The notes under the pieces: generated by a model
Told to the model about the DNA's origin: nothing
Seen by the model: only the letters and a program-made list of their open reading frames with translations
Databases searched by the model: none
Made by a program: the position numbers and the translations under genes
Shown: positions 7,776-16,113 of the stretch, piece after piece
How positions within the stretch are numbered: position 1 is the first letter of the stretch
Layout: every line of letters starts with the position of its first letter
Source of the DNA: Shuttleworthella satelles DSM 14600
GTDB taxonomy: Bacteria > Bacillota > Clostridia > Lachnospirales > Lachnospiraceae
Assembly (NCBI RefSeq): GCF_000160115.1
Contig: NZ_GG665866.1
Location: 372,001-436,000, forward strand
DNA: 64,000 nt
Direction: 5' to 3'

Positions 7776-9164
7776 TCACTGCAGCTGTCTGTACAGCTCC
7801 TCTGTCAATCGGTCATTCTCCCCTGTAATGTAGTAGGTCTTCTGATCCGCGCGGATCCGCAGGATGACCCTGGCATCCCTTCGCACAAAGAGTTGACAGC
7901 CCTTCTCCTGACCCACGCGAAAGGTTCCCTTGAGGTATTCATCTGTCGCTGATCCGTTCGTCCTTACAATGGGCTCCGGCATCTGCTCTAAGAGCTCCGT
8001 ATCTCTCACATCCGTTTTCCTGATCCTCTCATTGACAATCAATTGCCGGCAAACGACCTCATCTTCCTGGACCTGCGCCCTCATGGGCAGGGTCTCCTCC
8101 ACCGCAAAGAATCCCAGAAATACAAACACAGCAACTATGACAAGTCCTAAAAAGGCCATGGCCCACTTCCCCGCAGGCCTGGCCAGATTCATGGTCGAGC
8201 CGATTCCGACTCGCTTCTCTACCATGTTGCGGGAGTCCTTCGGATTATAGTAGAACATGCCCCAGATCCAATGTGCGTCGTCATCATCGCCAAGGAACAT
8301 CTGCCCCTGATATTTCCTGTCAATCTGATACATCCGATATGCCAGCAGGGCAATGACCAGAATGACCAAGAGGAAATAGGCTATGAACCCCGCAATGCTG
8401 GCAAATTCACCCAGACGCAAATTTCCCTGATTCACAGTATAAGCCGCGCCAATCGCCAGGGGCAGACAAGTCGAAAGAATCATCAGTTCAAGCATGGCCT
8501 TTGCCATGACTTTTTTTCTGGCCCGGTTATAATTGGCATTCACTGCGCTGTCAGCTGAGATCACCCGATTGCGCAGGCGGTCCATGAAAAAGGAAAAAAG
8601 GGCAATCAGGCACTGACATCCCATAAGGGCCCAAAAAGCAGGCTTTAAATCCGGCTGGCTTTTCCCCAGGCAGACCGTCAGGACCAGGTTAACCAGAAGC
8701 ACTCCTGCAAATGGCAGGGGATGAAGGCCGTGAACCCTGCCGCTGTTGGTCAGATCCGCGTAGACAATCTGAGGCCTATTCTCCTCCTTCTTATAGAGGG
8801 CCTTAATTCTTCGAATCGTTCGATTCCCGCATCCATAGAGGAAAAAGGTTAAAAACATATCCAGAAAAATCAGCAGCATCCAAAAGATCTCTGCCAAAAA
8901 CATTCTTGGCAGCAGGCAGATCAAAAGAACCAGGACTGCCTCCGCCGCCAGGGTCTGCCAGCATCTCCTGCGTATCCGCCGAATGATCGGTTCAATTTGC
9001 CTGTGAAACTCCTGGTTGGGCCAGCGCAGTTCCACAGGGATGCTCGCGCCGAAAATCACGTTTTCTCTGCCGGCTTCAGCCCAAATCATGAACCATCTTG
9101 TCAACAGAGATACCGAAATAAAAGGCAACAGGAAGATTAAATTCCAGAGACATAACAGCTTCAT
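7776..9164 (-). CDS. DUF1648/DUF5808-type membrane protein
   Basis: The 462-residue protein has about nine membrane segments, with the short DUF1648-like motif PVELRWPNQEF near the N-terminus. A soluble loop near residues 285-325 reads WIWGMFYYNPKDSR then VEKRVGIGSTMNLARP, the DUF5808 signature. After a last membrane segment a C-terminal domain of about 90 residues, which may face outside, follows. The function of the family is not established; members commonly pair with GntR regulators, as here. The start ATG overlaps the regulator's stop by four bases (ATGA), showing translational coupling. Confidence 0.75.
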   Translation of the reverse strand: MKLLCLWNLIFLLPFISVSLLTRWFMIWAEAGRENVIFGASIPVELRWPNQEFHRQIEPIIRRIRRRCWQTLAAEAVLVLLICLLPRMFLAEIFWMLLIFLDMFLTFFLYGCGNRTIRRIKALYKKEENRPQIVYADLTNSGRVHGLHPLPFAGVLLVNLVLTVCLGKSQPDLKPAFWALMGCQCLIALFSFFMDRLRNRVISADSAVNANYNRARKKVMAKAMLELMILSTCLPLAIGAAYTVNQGNLRLGEFASIAGFIAYFLLVILVIALLAYRMYQIDRKYQGQMFLGDDDDAHWIWGMFYYNPKDSRNMVEKRVGIGSTMNLARPAGKWAMAFLGLVIVAVFVFLGFFAVEETLPMRAQVQEDEVVCRQLIVNERIRKTDVRDTELLEQMPEPIVRTNGSATDEYLKGTFRVGQEKGCQLFVRRDARVILRIRADQKTYYITGENDRLTEELYRQLQ

Positions 9165-9535
9165 GATTCCACCTCCGCATAAATCTGATCGACAACCTGA
9201 ATGAAATCCGCCCTCTTCATACCAGACAGCCTGGCCTCTGAAATGATCCGTTCCAGTTCCCTCCGGTTGACTAGGGACAGCCTTTTACTCTCAGTCATCT
9301 TCTCTCGGACCCGGGCCCCTCTCTTTCGTTCGGTCACAATATAGCCCTCCGCCTTTAGGGTCTGATAGGCCTTACTGACCGTCATGACATTGACGCCAAT
9401 CTCCGCCGCCAGAGCCCGCACCGTGGGCAGCTGTTCTCCAGCCGCCAGCTCTCCGCTGGAAATCCCATAGACAATCTGATTTCTGATCTGCTGATAGATG
9501 GGAATGTCAATCCCCTCTTCAATGCGAAGAATCAT
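9161..9535 (-). CDS. GntR-family transcriptional regulator (YtrA-like)
   Basis: The 124-residue protein has a winged helix at 10-75: PIYQQIRNQIVYGISSGEL, GEQLPTVRALAAEIGVNVMTV and GYIVTERKRGARV. Only a short helical tail follows, as in the YtrA subfamily, which usually represses its own operon of membrane or transporter genes. It is first in the operon with the DUF1648-like protein and the YhfC protease. The near-palindrome at 9560-9590 overlaps its promoter and is the likely autoregulatory operator. The start follows GGAGGGATAGCA. Confidence 0.92.
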   Translation of the reverse strand: MILRIEEGIDIPIYQQIRNQIVYGISSGELAAGEQLPTVRALAAEIGVNVMTVSKAYQTLKAEGYIVTERKRGARVREKMTESKRLSLVNRRELERIISEARLSGMKRADFIQVVDQIYAEVES

Positions 9536-9559
9536 TGCTATCCCTCCTTTCTCTAATTT

Positions 9560-9602
9560 CTATTTGTATCATATATGATAATACAAATAGTTTATTTGTC
9601 AA
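9560..9602 (-). promoter_or_regulatory. Promoter and operator of the GntR operon
   Basis: On the minus strand a TTGACA -35 (plus 9597-9602) and TATCAT -10 (plus 9575-9580) are 16 bases apart. CTATTTGTAT (9560-9569) and ATACAAATAG (9581-9590) are inverted repeats that cover the -10 box, with a nested palindrome TATCATATATGATA. A GntR dimer bound here would block RNA polymerase. Confidence 0.75.
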
Positions 9603-9688
9603 GACCTGCCACTGACTAAATAATCCACATGCCACTGACTAGACCATCTACAATCCACAGACTCCAAACGACAAGCTGTTTCATGAAT

Positions 9689-9734
9689 AAAGAGACCGTG
9701 ATGAAATGAATTCTCATTTCATCACGGCCTCTTT
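9689..9734. repeat. Hairpin repeat family, copy 2 (downstream of ilvE)
   Basis: AAAGAG-A-CCGTGATGAAATGA pairs with TCATTTCATCACGG-C-CTCTTT around the loop ATTC. It shares its core with copies at 4613 and 18917; the compensating change GAAG to GATG, with CTTC to CATC on the other arm, preserves pairing. In the minus direction it ends in TCTTTATT, so it probably terminates ilvE. Confidence 0.78.
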
Positions 9735-9822
9735 GAAAAGCTTTTTATTTTCTTGTTCTTACGCGCTCAGATAAATCCGGCCCGCATCAGGGTGCCAGAG
9801 AGGGAATCCGCAAATGCTGCTG

Positions 9823-10860
9823 TCAGCAGACTTCAAAAATCCAGCCCTCCGGCGCCTCAATGATTCCCTCCTGGATTCCGAGCAAGGTCTGGCGCAGTTT
9901 GGTCATCCAGGGGCCCATCTCCTCCATGCCAGAGGCAAAGCAGATATCCTTGCCGTGGTCATGAATCTTGCCGATGGGGCTGATGACGGCTGCCGTTCCG
10001 CAGAGTCCGCACTCCTTGAACGAGCCCTCTCTCACTTCCTGAATCGTCACCGGTCTCTCATCGACCTTCATCCCGAGATAGTGCTCGGCAACATACACCA
10101 GGCTTCTTCTGGTGACGGAGGGGAGAATGGAATCTGACTTTGGAACAATCAGATGATCGTCCTGGTCAATCAAAAGGATATTTGCGCCGCCTGTCTCCTC
10201 CAGGTATGTGCGCGTCGCGGGATCCAGGTAGATATTCTCCGCGAATCCCTCCCTGTGCGCTTCCATAATCGCCTTGAGAGACATCGCGTAGTTGAGACCT
10301 GCCTTGATATTCCCGGTCCCATGGGGAGCCGCGCGATCATAGTCGGTGATTCTGACATAGATCGGTTTGGCGCCGCCCTTGAAATAGGGGCCGACCGGAG
10401 TCGTAAAGACACGATACTGATAGTCATCTGCGGGCTTGACACCAATGACCGGACTGATACCGAACATATAGGGGCGGACATAGAGCGTTGCCCCTGATCC
10501 GTAGGGGGGAACCCAGGACTCATTGGCCGCGACAACCTGGCGGATGGAATCTAAGAACTGATCTTCTGAGAGAGGGGGCATCTCCAGGCGAACCGCGGAA
10601 TCGTGCAGGCGTCTGGCATTTAAGTTCGGGCGGAAGCAGACGACGCGGCCGTCTTTGGTCTCATAGGCCTTGAGTCCTTCAAAGACTGTCTGCGCGTACT
10701 GCAGAACGCCCGCGTCCTCACTCATGACGATATTGGCATCGTCCACAAGAGCGCCCTCATCCCACTGACCGGTCTCCCCGGTGTAATTGGCGACATATCT
10801 CTTATCGGTCTTCATATATGTGAAACCGAGATTACTCCAATCCAGATTCTGCTTTGCCAT
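9823..10860 (-). CDS. ilvE: Branched-chain amino acid aminotransferase
   Basis: The 345-residue protein is a fold-type IV PLP aminotransferase of the type II BCAT kind. It transfers the amino group between leucine, isoleucine or valine and 2-oxoglutarate. Diagnostic stretches are QTVFEGLKAY (57-66), YVRPYMFG (127-134), the PLP lysine in GTGNIKAGLNYA (K186), and EETGGANIL. The length is as expected. The start follows GAGGAAGAT. No T-box or leader peptide is visible upstream, and no ilv operon genes adjoin it, so it is a stand-alone unit ended by the hairpin at 9689-9734. Confidence 0.95.
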   Translation of the reverse strand: MAKQNLDWSNLGFTYMKTDKRYVANYTGETGQWDEGALVDDANIVMSEDAGVLQYAQTVFEGLKAYETKDGRVVCFRPNLNARRLHDSAVRLEMPPLSEDQFLDSIRQVVAANESWVPPYGSGATLYVRPYMFGISPVIGVKPADDYQYRVFTTPVGPYFKGGAKPIYVRITDYDRAAPHGTGNIKAGLNYAMSLKAIMEAHREGFAENIYLDPATRTYLEETGGANILLIDQDDHLIVPKSDSILPSVTRRSLVYVAEHYLGMKVDERPVTIQEVREGSFKECGLCGTAAVISPIGKIHDHGKDICFASGMEEMGPWMTKLRQTLLGIQEGIIEAPEGWIFEVC

Positions 10861-10927
10861 ATCTTCCTCATTTCTCAGACAGATCTCCTGTAACGTGCCT
10901 TTTATTATAGATCAAACGCACACAAAA

Positions 10928-10960
10928 ATGGGGGCGAAAATGCTTCGCTCCCATTCCTTT
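10928..10960 (-). terminator. Terminator of the endonuclease/phosphatase-fold gene
   Basis: ATGGGGGCGAA (10928-10938) pairs with TTCGCTCCCAT (10944-10954). In the minus direction the stem is followed by TTTTTGTG, a U-rich tail, just after the stop of the upstream minus-strand gene. Confidence 0.75.
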
Positions 10961-12132
10961 TATTCTCTCAGCCGGGCCCTGAGGACAACCGGATTGTGGT
11001 CTGAGGCATGAAAATTCAGATCCTGGGTCTGCGTACTCTCTACCGTCACATTCTCAGAGCAGATAAAGCCGTCAATAATGTAAAACTGAAAGTCCTTTTG
11101 ATCCGCCCCGGCCAGTGGATGATCCAGACTGCGACAGGATGCCGTCCCGGAATCCATTAAAAGCTGCATACCTTCCCCGAAATCCGCGGAATTAATGATT
11201 CCCGGCTCCCATTTTCCCTCATGGAGCGGGAAAGCGGAGGAATCCACATTTGAGAAAATCTGATTGAAATCTCCTCCTGCAATCACATAATTCCCAGCTT
11301 CGGTCTCCTTCTCCAGCAGTTCTCTGAGCACCTTTGTCTGGGCCAGCTTCCCCTCCCCGTCATCGTAAGCCTCCAGATGCAGGTTGACCAGAACCAGTTC
11401 TTTGCCATTGGATACCGGAATGCGGTGAACCGCCAGACAGCGCTTTAAGTTTCCCAGGCGATTTGGCCAGGAAAAGGGGTTGGGCAGAGAGGTCCGGCTG
11501 GCATCCCGAATCTGATATCTGCTCAGCGTCACAAGCCCTGAATTCACCTTCCCGATCGGGGGCAGGGGATAGGGGATGAATGCAACTTTAAAATTATATG
11601 CGAATGTCATCTGTCCCCGGGGCATGGCCTGACCCAGAATCTGACTTTCATCTATCCCATAGGACCGGTGCGAATTGACATCGACCTCCTGAAACAGGGC
11701 AAAATCAGGATTTATCTTCTTTACCTCAGTGACAATTTCATTGAGATTCTCCTTCACCCGGTCCTGGCTGGCAGTCTTGACTCCCTTACCCCCGTCCATG
11801 AAGAAGTCCGCGTTGTCTCCCAGGGCTCCGTACCCCACATTCCAGCTGAGCACCGACAGCAAGTCCCCGGCCTTGAGCTCCTCTTTCGTCCCTTTCTGAT
11901 TCTCCGCACTTTTGTCTGTCTTCTCGCCCGCTTGATTCTCGGTCCCGTTAACAGCAATGGTCTCTCTGGCATCCGGCCTATATTCTGTCACCGTCAGATA
12001 GGCTACAAGCAGGCAAAAGGCGATCAGCAATGTCAGAGGAATCCCGACTAAAATCCCAATCACCCTTCGGATGATCCTGTGACCCTGCCTGGATTCCCGG
12101 TCTCTTTCTCCCCTGCGAATTCTTCCCCTCAT
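10960..12132 (-). CDS. Membrane-anchored endonuclease/exonuclease/phosphatase-family protein
   Basis: The 390-residue protein starts with an arginine-rich cytoplasmic tail and one membrane helix (about 20-47), then a linker, then an EEP fold from about residue 95. The fold shows LSVLSWNVGYG (metal-binding Asn), FALFQEVD (metal-binding Glu), VLVNLHLEAYDD, VIAGGDFNQIF and the terminal ASDHNPVV catalytic His. It therefore acts outside the membrane, perhaps as a nuclease or as a phosphodiesterase on nucleotides or sphingomyelin-like lipids; the substrate cannot be told from sequence. The start follows GAGGAGAAAAT. Confidence 0.85.
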   Translation of the reverse strand: MRGRIRRGERDRESRQGHRIIRRVIGILVGIPLTLLIAFCLLVAYLTVTEYRPDARETIAVNGTENQAGEKTDKSAENQKGTKEELKAGDLLSVLSWNVGYGALGDNADFFMDGGKGVKTASQDRVKENLNEIVTEVKKINPDFALFQEVDVNSHRSYGIDESQILGQAMPRGQMTFAYNFKVAFIPYPLPPIGKVNSGLVTLSRYQIRDASRTSLPNPFSWPNRLGNLKRCLAVHRIPVSNGKELVLVNLHLEAYDDGEGKLAQTKVLRELLEKETEAGNYVIAGGDFNQIFSNVDSSAFPLHEGKWEPGIINSADFGEGMQLLMDSGTASCRSLDHPLAGADQKDFQFYIIDGFICSENVTVESTQTQDLNFHASDHNPVVLRARLRE

Positions 12133-12181
12133 ATTTTCTCCTCAGATCCCCTCATGTCCCTAATCACTTAAAAGAAGCTCT

Positions 12182-12264
12182 TTTCTGACGCATCGATAAC
12201 TCGCATGTTTCTACGCACCGGTAAGCTATCCCTTTCTACGCGCCGATAACTTGTCTCTTTCTAC
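12182..12264. repeat. 25/26-bp degenerate tandem repeat (3.3 units)
   Basis: Units begin at 12182 (26 bp), 12208 (25 bp), 12233 (25 bp) and 12258 (partial). Each starts TTTCTACGC or a close variant and contains CCGATAAC or CCGGTAAG. It lies just upstream of the secreted-enzyme gene that starts at 12132, in a 497-bp spacer without a credible gene. Confidence 0.65.
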
Positions 12265-12383
12265 TATAGCATAGGCCTCATCAGTCGTGTGAATATTATT
12301 TTCACCACTCTATTTGATTAGAAAAGCAAATTCTGCCATTTCTAATTCCAAGTGCAGTAAGCTTTCGCCTTGCACTGCCTCAC

Positions 12384-12424
12384 TTATTTTGCGTTTTCCT
12401 GAACAAAAGGTAAGCGCAAAATAA
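12384..12424. repeat. 10-bp inverted repeat
   Basis: TTATTTTGCG (12384-12393) and CGCAAAATAA (12415-12424) are exact reverse complements around a 21-base loop. It stands directly before the aspS terminator hairpin in the 12133-12629 spacer. A role is not apparent. Confidence 0.45.
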
Positions 12425-12431
12425 ATGAAAG

Positions 12432-12470
12432 CGGCTCAATTCCCATCCGCAGGGGCTTGAGCCGACTTTT
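12432..12470. terminator. Hairpin downstream of aspS, probably a terminator
   Basis: CGGCTCAA (12432-12439) pairs with TTGAGCCG (12457-12464). Minus-strand RNA continues into CTTTCATTTATTTT after the stem, fitting termination of aspS; plus-strand RNA continues into ACTTTTAT, so it could work both ways. Confidence 0.55.
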
Positions 12471-12500
12471 ATCAACACATTTTATCTTGTATTTTTCGCC

Positions 12501-12580
12501 TGTTTACCTATCCCCCGTCTGTTTAGCCATTCTTCATCTATTTGACTATCCCTCGTCTGTTTGACCATCCTTTGTCTGTT
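12501..12580. repeat. 19-bp degenerate tandem repeat (4 units plus a fragment)
   Basis: Units start at 12501, 12520, 12539 and 12558, consensus TGTTTGACYATCCYTCGTC, with a fragment at 12577. It lies 50-130 bp downstream of aspS. The unit length equals that of the unrelated array at 26656-26761. Confidence 0.7.
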
Positions 12581-12629
12581 CAACGAACGATAAGGGGCGA
12601 ACAGATCCTTCCGTAAATCGGTCTTACTC

Positions 12630-14438
12630 TCATTCCTTGATCTTTTCCTGGCCATCGGAAAGCGTCTTCAGATACAACTCCTCCAGCTGCTTATCATCGA
12701 CCGGGCCAGGCGCCTGGGTCATCAGGTCAGAGGCGTCCTTGACCTTGGGGAAGGCAATCACATCGCGGATCGAATCCGCACTGGTCATAAGCATAATCAT
12801 CCGATCCAGGCCGAAGGCCAGACCGGCGTGCGGGGGAACCCCATACTCAAAAGCTGTCAAGAGGAAACCGAAGCGGTCACGGGCCTCTTCCAGAGAAAAG
12901 CCCAATGCTTTGAACATGCGCTCCTGGATATCGTCCTGGTGAATTCGAATGGATCCTCCTCCCAGCTCGACGCCATTTAAGACAATATCATAGGCCTTGG
13001 ACCGAATCGAGCTCAAATCCCCACTCTCCAGCTTGTCCAAATCCTCCTCGTAGGGCATGGTGAAGGGATGGTGCATGGCCAGGAAACGATTCTGCTCATC
13101 AGACCACTCGAAAGCAGGAAAATCGACAACCCAGAGAAAGTTGAACTGGTCCTCGGGAATCAATTCCAATTCTCTTGCCAGAGTCAGGCGAATCTGTCCC
13201 AATACCTCTACCGCGGTCTTGAAGCGGTCCGCCGTAAAGAGAAGCAGATCACCTGCCTGCGCGTCCATAGCCTTTATCAGGTCGCTCATCTTCTCTTCGC
13301 TCATGAACTTGGAGAAGGAGGACTTGACCGTGTCGTCAGACCTGCACTGAATATAAGCTAAGCCCTTTGCCCCGCAGGCTTTTGCCAAATCGACCAGTTT
13401 ATCGATCTTCTTGCGTCCCATATCCCCCTGTCCTCTGACATTGATGCCGCGGACGGTTCCCTTGGACGCAAGCGCAGACGTAAAGACGCTGAAGCCGCAG
13501 TCTGCAACCACATCGGATACATCTATCAGCTCCATGCCAAAGCGGGTGTCCGGCTTATCGGAGCCAAAGCGCTCCATTGCCTCCTGCCAGGTCATACGTG
13601 GAATGGGATCGGGGATCTCGACGCCGATCGCGTCACGGAAAACATTCCTAAGGAGCCTGGAGGTTGTCTCAAGCACATCCTCCATATCGACAAAAGACAT
13701 CTCCAGATCCACCTGGGTGAATTCGGGCTGACGGTCGGCGCGCAGATCCTCATCCCGAAAACAGCGGGCAATCTGGAAATAGCGGTCGAAACCGGATACC
13801 ATCAGGAGCTGCTTAAAGAGCTGTGGGCTCTGGGGCAACGCGTAGAAAGAGCCGGGATGAACGCGGGAGGGAACCAGGTAGTCTCTTGCCCCCTCCGGCG
13901 TGGACTTCTGAAGCATGGGCGTCTCAATCTCCAGAAAACCGTCCTCCGCCATGTATTTTCGGATCAGATTTGTCACCTGAGACCGCAGGATCAGATTCTT
14001 CTGCATCTCGGGACGGCGCAGATCCAGATAGCGGTACTTGAGGCGCAGCTCATCCTTGGTCTTGATCCCATCCTCAATGGGAAAGGGAGGAACCTCAGAC
14101 TCACTCAACACGCGAATTGACTCCGCGGCCAGCTCAATGGATCCGGTCTTTAAATTCTCATTGATCGCCGCTTCCCTCTTCTGTACCCTTCCGGTGACAG
14201 CAAGCACATACTCACTTCTGACTCCGCCGGCCCTTGCAAAGCCCTCGCTTCCCACAATCTTCTCATCAAAGAGAATCTGCATCAGCCCGGACCGGTCGCG
14301 CAGGTCCACAAAGATCAGACTGCCCAGATTGCGCCGCTTCTGTACCCAGCCCATCAGGGTAACCGTCTGTCCGATATTGGCCTCTGAGAGCTCCGCGCAG
14401 CGACAGCTGCGGTGCAAACCCTGCATTGATTCTGCCAT
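12630..14438 (-). CDS. aspS: Aspartyl-tRNA synthetase
   Basis: The 602-residue class IIb synthetase attaches aspartate to tRNA-Asp. An N-terminal OB-fold (about 20-110) holds TVTLMGWVQKRRNLG and FVDLRDRSGLMQI. The catalytic core has motif 2 FRDEDLRADRQPEFTQ and motif 3 GLAFGLDRMIML, interrupted by the bacterial GAD insertion. ATG at 14438 is preferred over the upstream in-frame ATG at 14495, because AAGAAGGATATCA precedes it and homologues start with this segment. It lies 102 bp downstream of hisS, as in many Firmicutes. No T-box leader is visible. Confidence 0.96.
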   Translation of the reverse strand: MAESMQGLHRSCRCAELSEANIGQTVTLMGWVQKRRNLGSLIFVDLRDRSGLMQILFDEKIVGSEGFARAGGVRSEYVLAVTGRVQKREAAINENLKTGSIELAAESIRVLSESEVPPFPIEDGIKTKDELRLKYRYLDLRRPEMQKNLILRSQVTNLIRKYMAEDGFLEIETPMLQKSTPEGARDYLVPSRVHPGSFYALPQSPQLFKQLLMVSGFDRYFQIARCFRDEDLRADRQPEFTQVDLEMSFVDMEDVLETTSRLLRNVFRDAIGVEIPDPIPRMTWQEAMERFGSDKPDTRFGMELIDVSDVVADCGFSVFTSALASKGTVRGINVRGQGDMGRKKIDKLVDLAKACGAKGLAYIQCRSDDTVKSSFSKFMSEEKMSDLIKAMDAQAGDLLLFTADRFKTAVEVLGQIRLTLARELELIPEDQFNFLWVVDFPAFEWSDEQNRFLAMHHPFTMPYEEDLDKLESGDLSSIRSKAYDIVLNGVELGGGSIRIHQDDIQERMFKALGFSLEEARDRFGFLLTAFEYGVPPHAGLAFGLDRMIMLMTSADSIRDVIAFPKVKDASDLMTQAPGPVDDKQLEELYLKTLSDGQEKIKE

Positions 14439-14539
14439 TGATATCCTTCTTTCTGTGTCATGCGGACAATCTGACCGCAAGTATTCCCTTGTCATGAACT
14501 GTGGAATGCAGGCTCAGCAAACATTCCTGTCGTCATGAA

Positions 14540-15820
14540 TCAAAACGCAGAGGAATCCGATTCATCGCGGTTATAAAACTCAACAAATTCCTCATATCCT
14601 TCGGCGGCCAGCTGCTCCTTCTGGAACCTCTTGTTCTTGTTCATGCGAACAAGGAGCACCTGGTCTCCTGCCTCTCTGGCCTCTCTGGCCTGCTTGATAA
14701 CAGAGACCAGTTTCTGAACCGGGTACTTCTTCTCCACCAGGTAAGCAACCTTCCTGCCGCCTCCCGGGACTTGAAAATCAGACTCTAACAAAAGCATGAT
14801 AATGCGCTCAAAGCCGATTGAAAAACCGCAGGCCGGCGTGTCCTGGCCGGTGAAGCCGCCGACCATCTTATCATATCGGCCGCCGCCGCCGCAGGAGCCC
14901 CCGAACTCCGGAATCGCGATCTCAAAAATGGTCCCGGTATAGTAGCTCATCCCCCGCACCAGGGTGGGGTCGAAAACCAGGGTGAAATCTGCCTCCTTCG
15001 CTTCATTTACAGCAGTCGCTATCTCCTTTAGAGAACGGGCAACCTCCTCGTCCAGGAAGCTTCCCAGAGCAGCCAGCAGATAGTCGACCCCGTCGACCAG
15101 GTCTTTTTTGTCCGACAGACTCTCAAAGAGTTCCAGATACTTGTCTACAACCGCGTCATTATAGTCCTCTTTTAGTTTCTCCGCCACACCGTCCAGACCA
15201 ATCTTATCCATCTTATCCAGGGTGATGAAGATCTCGTCATAGTCGGACTCGGGGAATCCGGCATAGGAGGCCATAGCCTTCAAAATACGGCGCTCATTGA
15301 TCCGGATTTCAAAATTCTTGAATCCGATTCTTCCTATGCAGGTCGTCGTGGCTAAGATCAGCTCGATTTCAGCCAAGTTCGACGGTTCCCCTAAAATATC
15401 GATGTCGCACTGGGTGAACTGGCGAAAGCGCCCCCTCTGTGTGTGCTCCGCCCGCCATACATTCCCAATCTGCAGAGCCTTAAACGGCTTAGGCAGGTCG
15501 TTGGCATGGTTGGCATAAAAGCGGGACAGGGGCACCGTCAGATCATAGCGCATCCCGTAATCCACGATGTCCTCCTCGGTCTGAGCAGTATCCAGATGCA
15601 GCTTCTCCCCTCTCTTGAGAACTTTAAAAATCAACTTCTCATTCTCACCGCCCTGCTTGTTGCTCAGATTGGCAATGTTCTCCATACAGGGCGTCTCGAT
15701 GGGTGTAAAACCGAAACTGCGATAGGTCTCCTTGATGATCCCTGTCACATAATCGCGAATCTCCTCCTCGCGGGGCAGGATATCCTTCATTCCGTTGACC
15801 GGCTTCTTGCTCAGAGCCAT
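14540..15820 (-). CDS. hisS: Histidyl-tRNA synthetase
   Basis: The 426-residue class II synthetase attaches histidine to tRNA-His. Motif 2 appears as IGNVWRAEHTQRGRFRQFTQ. The histidine-specific motifs are LVRGMSYYTGTIFE and GGGGRYDKMVGGF, and motif 3 is CGFSIGFERIIML. The C-terminal anticodon domain, from about residue 325, ends in VEFYNRDESDSSAF. The start follows GGAGGAAGAAC. It precedes aspS in the same direction, and the short lysine-rich gene lies 72 bp upstream; the three probably share a transcript. Confidence 0.96.
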   Translation of the reverse strand: MALSKKPVNGMKDILPREEEIRDYVTGIIKETYRSFGFTPIETPCMENIANLSNKQGGENEKLIFKVLKRGEKLHLDTAQTEEDIVDYGMRYDLTVPLSRFYANHANDLPKPFKALQIGNVWRAEHTQRGRFRQFTQCDIDILGEPSNLAEIELILATTTCIGRIGFKNFEIRINERRILKAMASYAGFPESDYDEIFITLDKMDKIGLDGVAEKLKEDYNDAVVDKYLELFESLSDKKDLVDGVDYLLAALGSFLDEEVARSLKEIATAVNEAKEADFTLVFDPTLVRGMSYYTGTIFEIAIPEFGGSCGGGGRYDKMVGGFTGQDTPACGFSIGFERIIMLLLESDFQVPGGGRKVAYLVEKKYPVQKLVSVIKQAREAREAGDQVLLVRMNKNKRFQKEQLAAEGYEEFVEFYNRDESDSSAF

Positions 15821-15892
15821 GTTCTTCCTCCAGTTCTTCTGCGTCTCAGGCAGCCTTCTTGCCGCGCTCCAGTCTGTTTAAGGGCGGCGCCA

Positions 15893-15997
15893 TCACTTCT
15901 TCCTGGCCTGCTTGCGCTTTAAGGCCGCAAGCTGCTGCGCCATCTTCTTCTCCGCAGCCTTTTTGCTGTCACCGTTTTTTCTGCCGAACTTTCCCAT
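15893..15997 (-). CDS. 34-residue lysine-rich small protein
   Basis: A complete short open frame encodes MGKFGRKNGDSKKAAEKKMA followed by QQLAALKRKQARKK. AGAAGG stands ten bases before the ATG. About 40 percent of residues are Lys or Arg, and it should form one basic amphipathic helix. It stands just upstream of hisS on the same strand. A nucleic-acid or ribosome-binding role is possible but not shown by any motif. It is too short for routine gene calling and could have been missed in related genomes. Confidence 0.55.
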   Translation of the reverse strand: MGKFGRKNGDSKKAAEKKMAQQLAALKRKQARKK

Positions 15998-16113
15998 GGG
16001 CCGCCTTCTTTCTATGTCATCAGATCTGGAAATCTCAACTATTCTAACACAGATCAGGAGCCTGTGTGAAAAATTACCTGGCCCCTTTCACGTCGATGGA
16101 ATTTCGATAGAAT

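Noticed and set aside
14439-15997. T-box leader before hisS or aspS
   Set aside because: No AGGGTGG-type T-box sequence or specifier stem is visible in the spacers.
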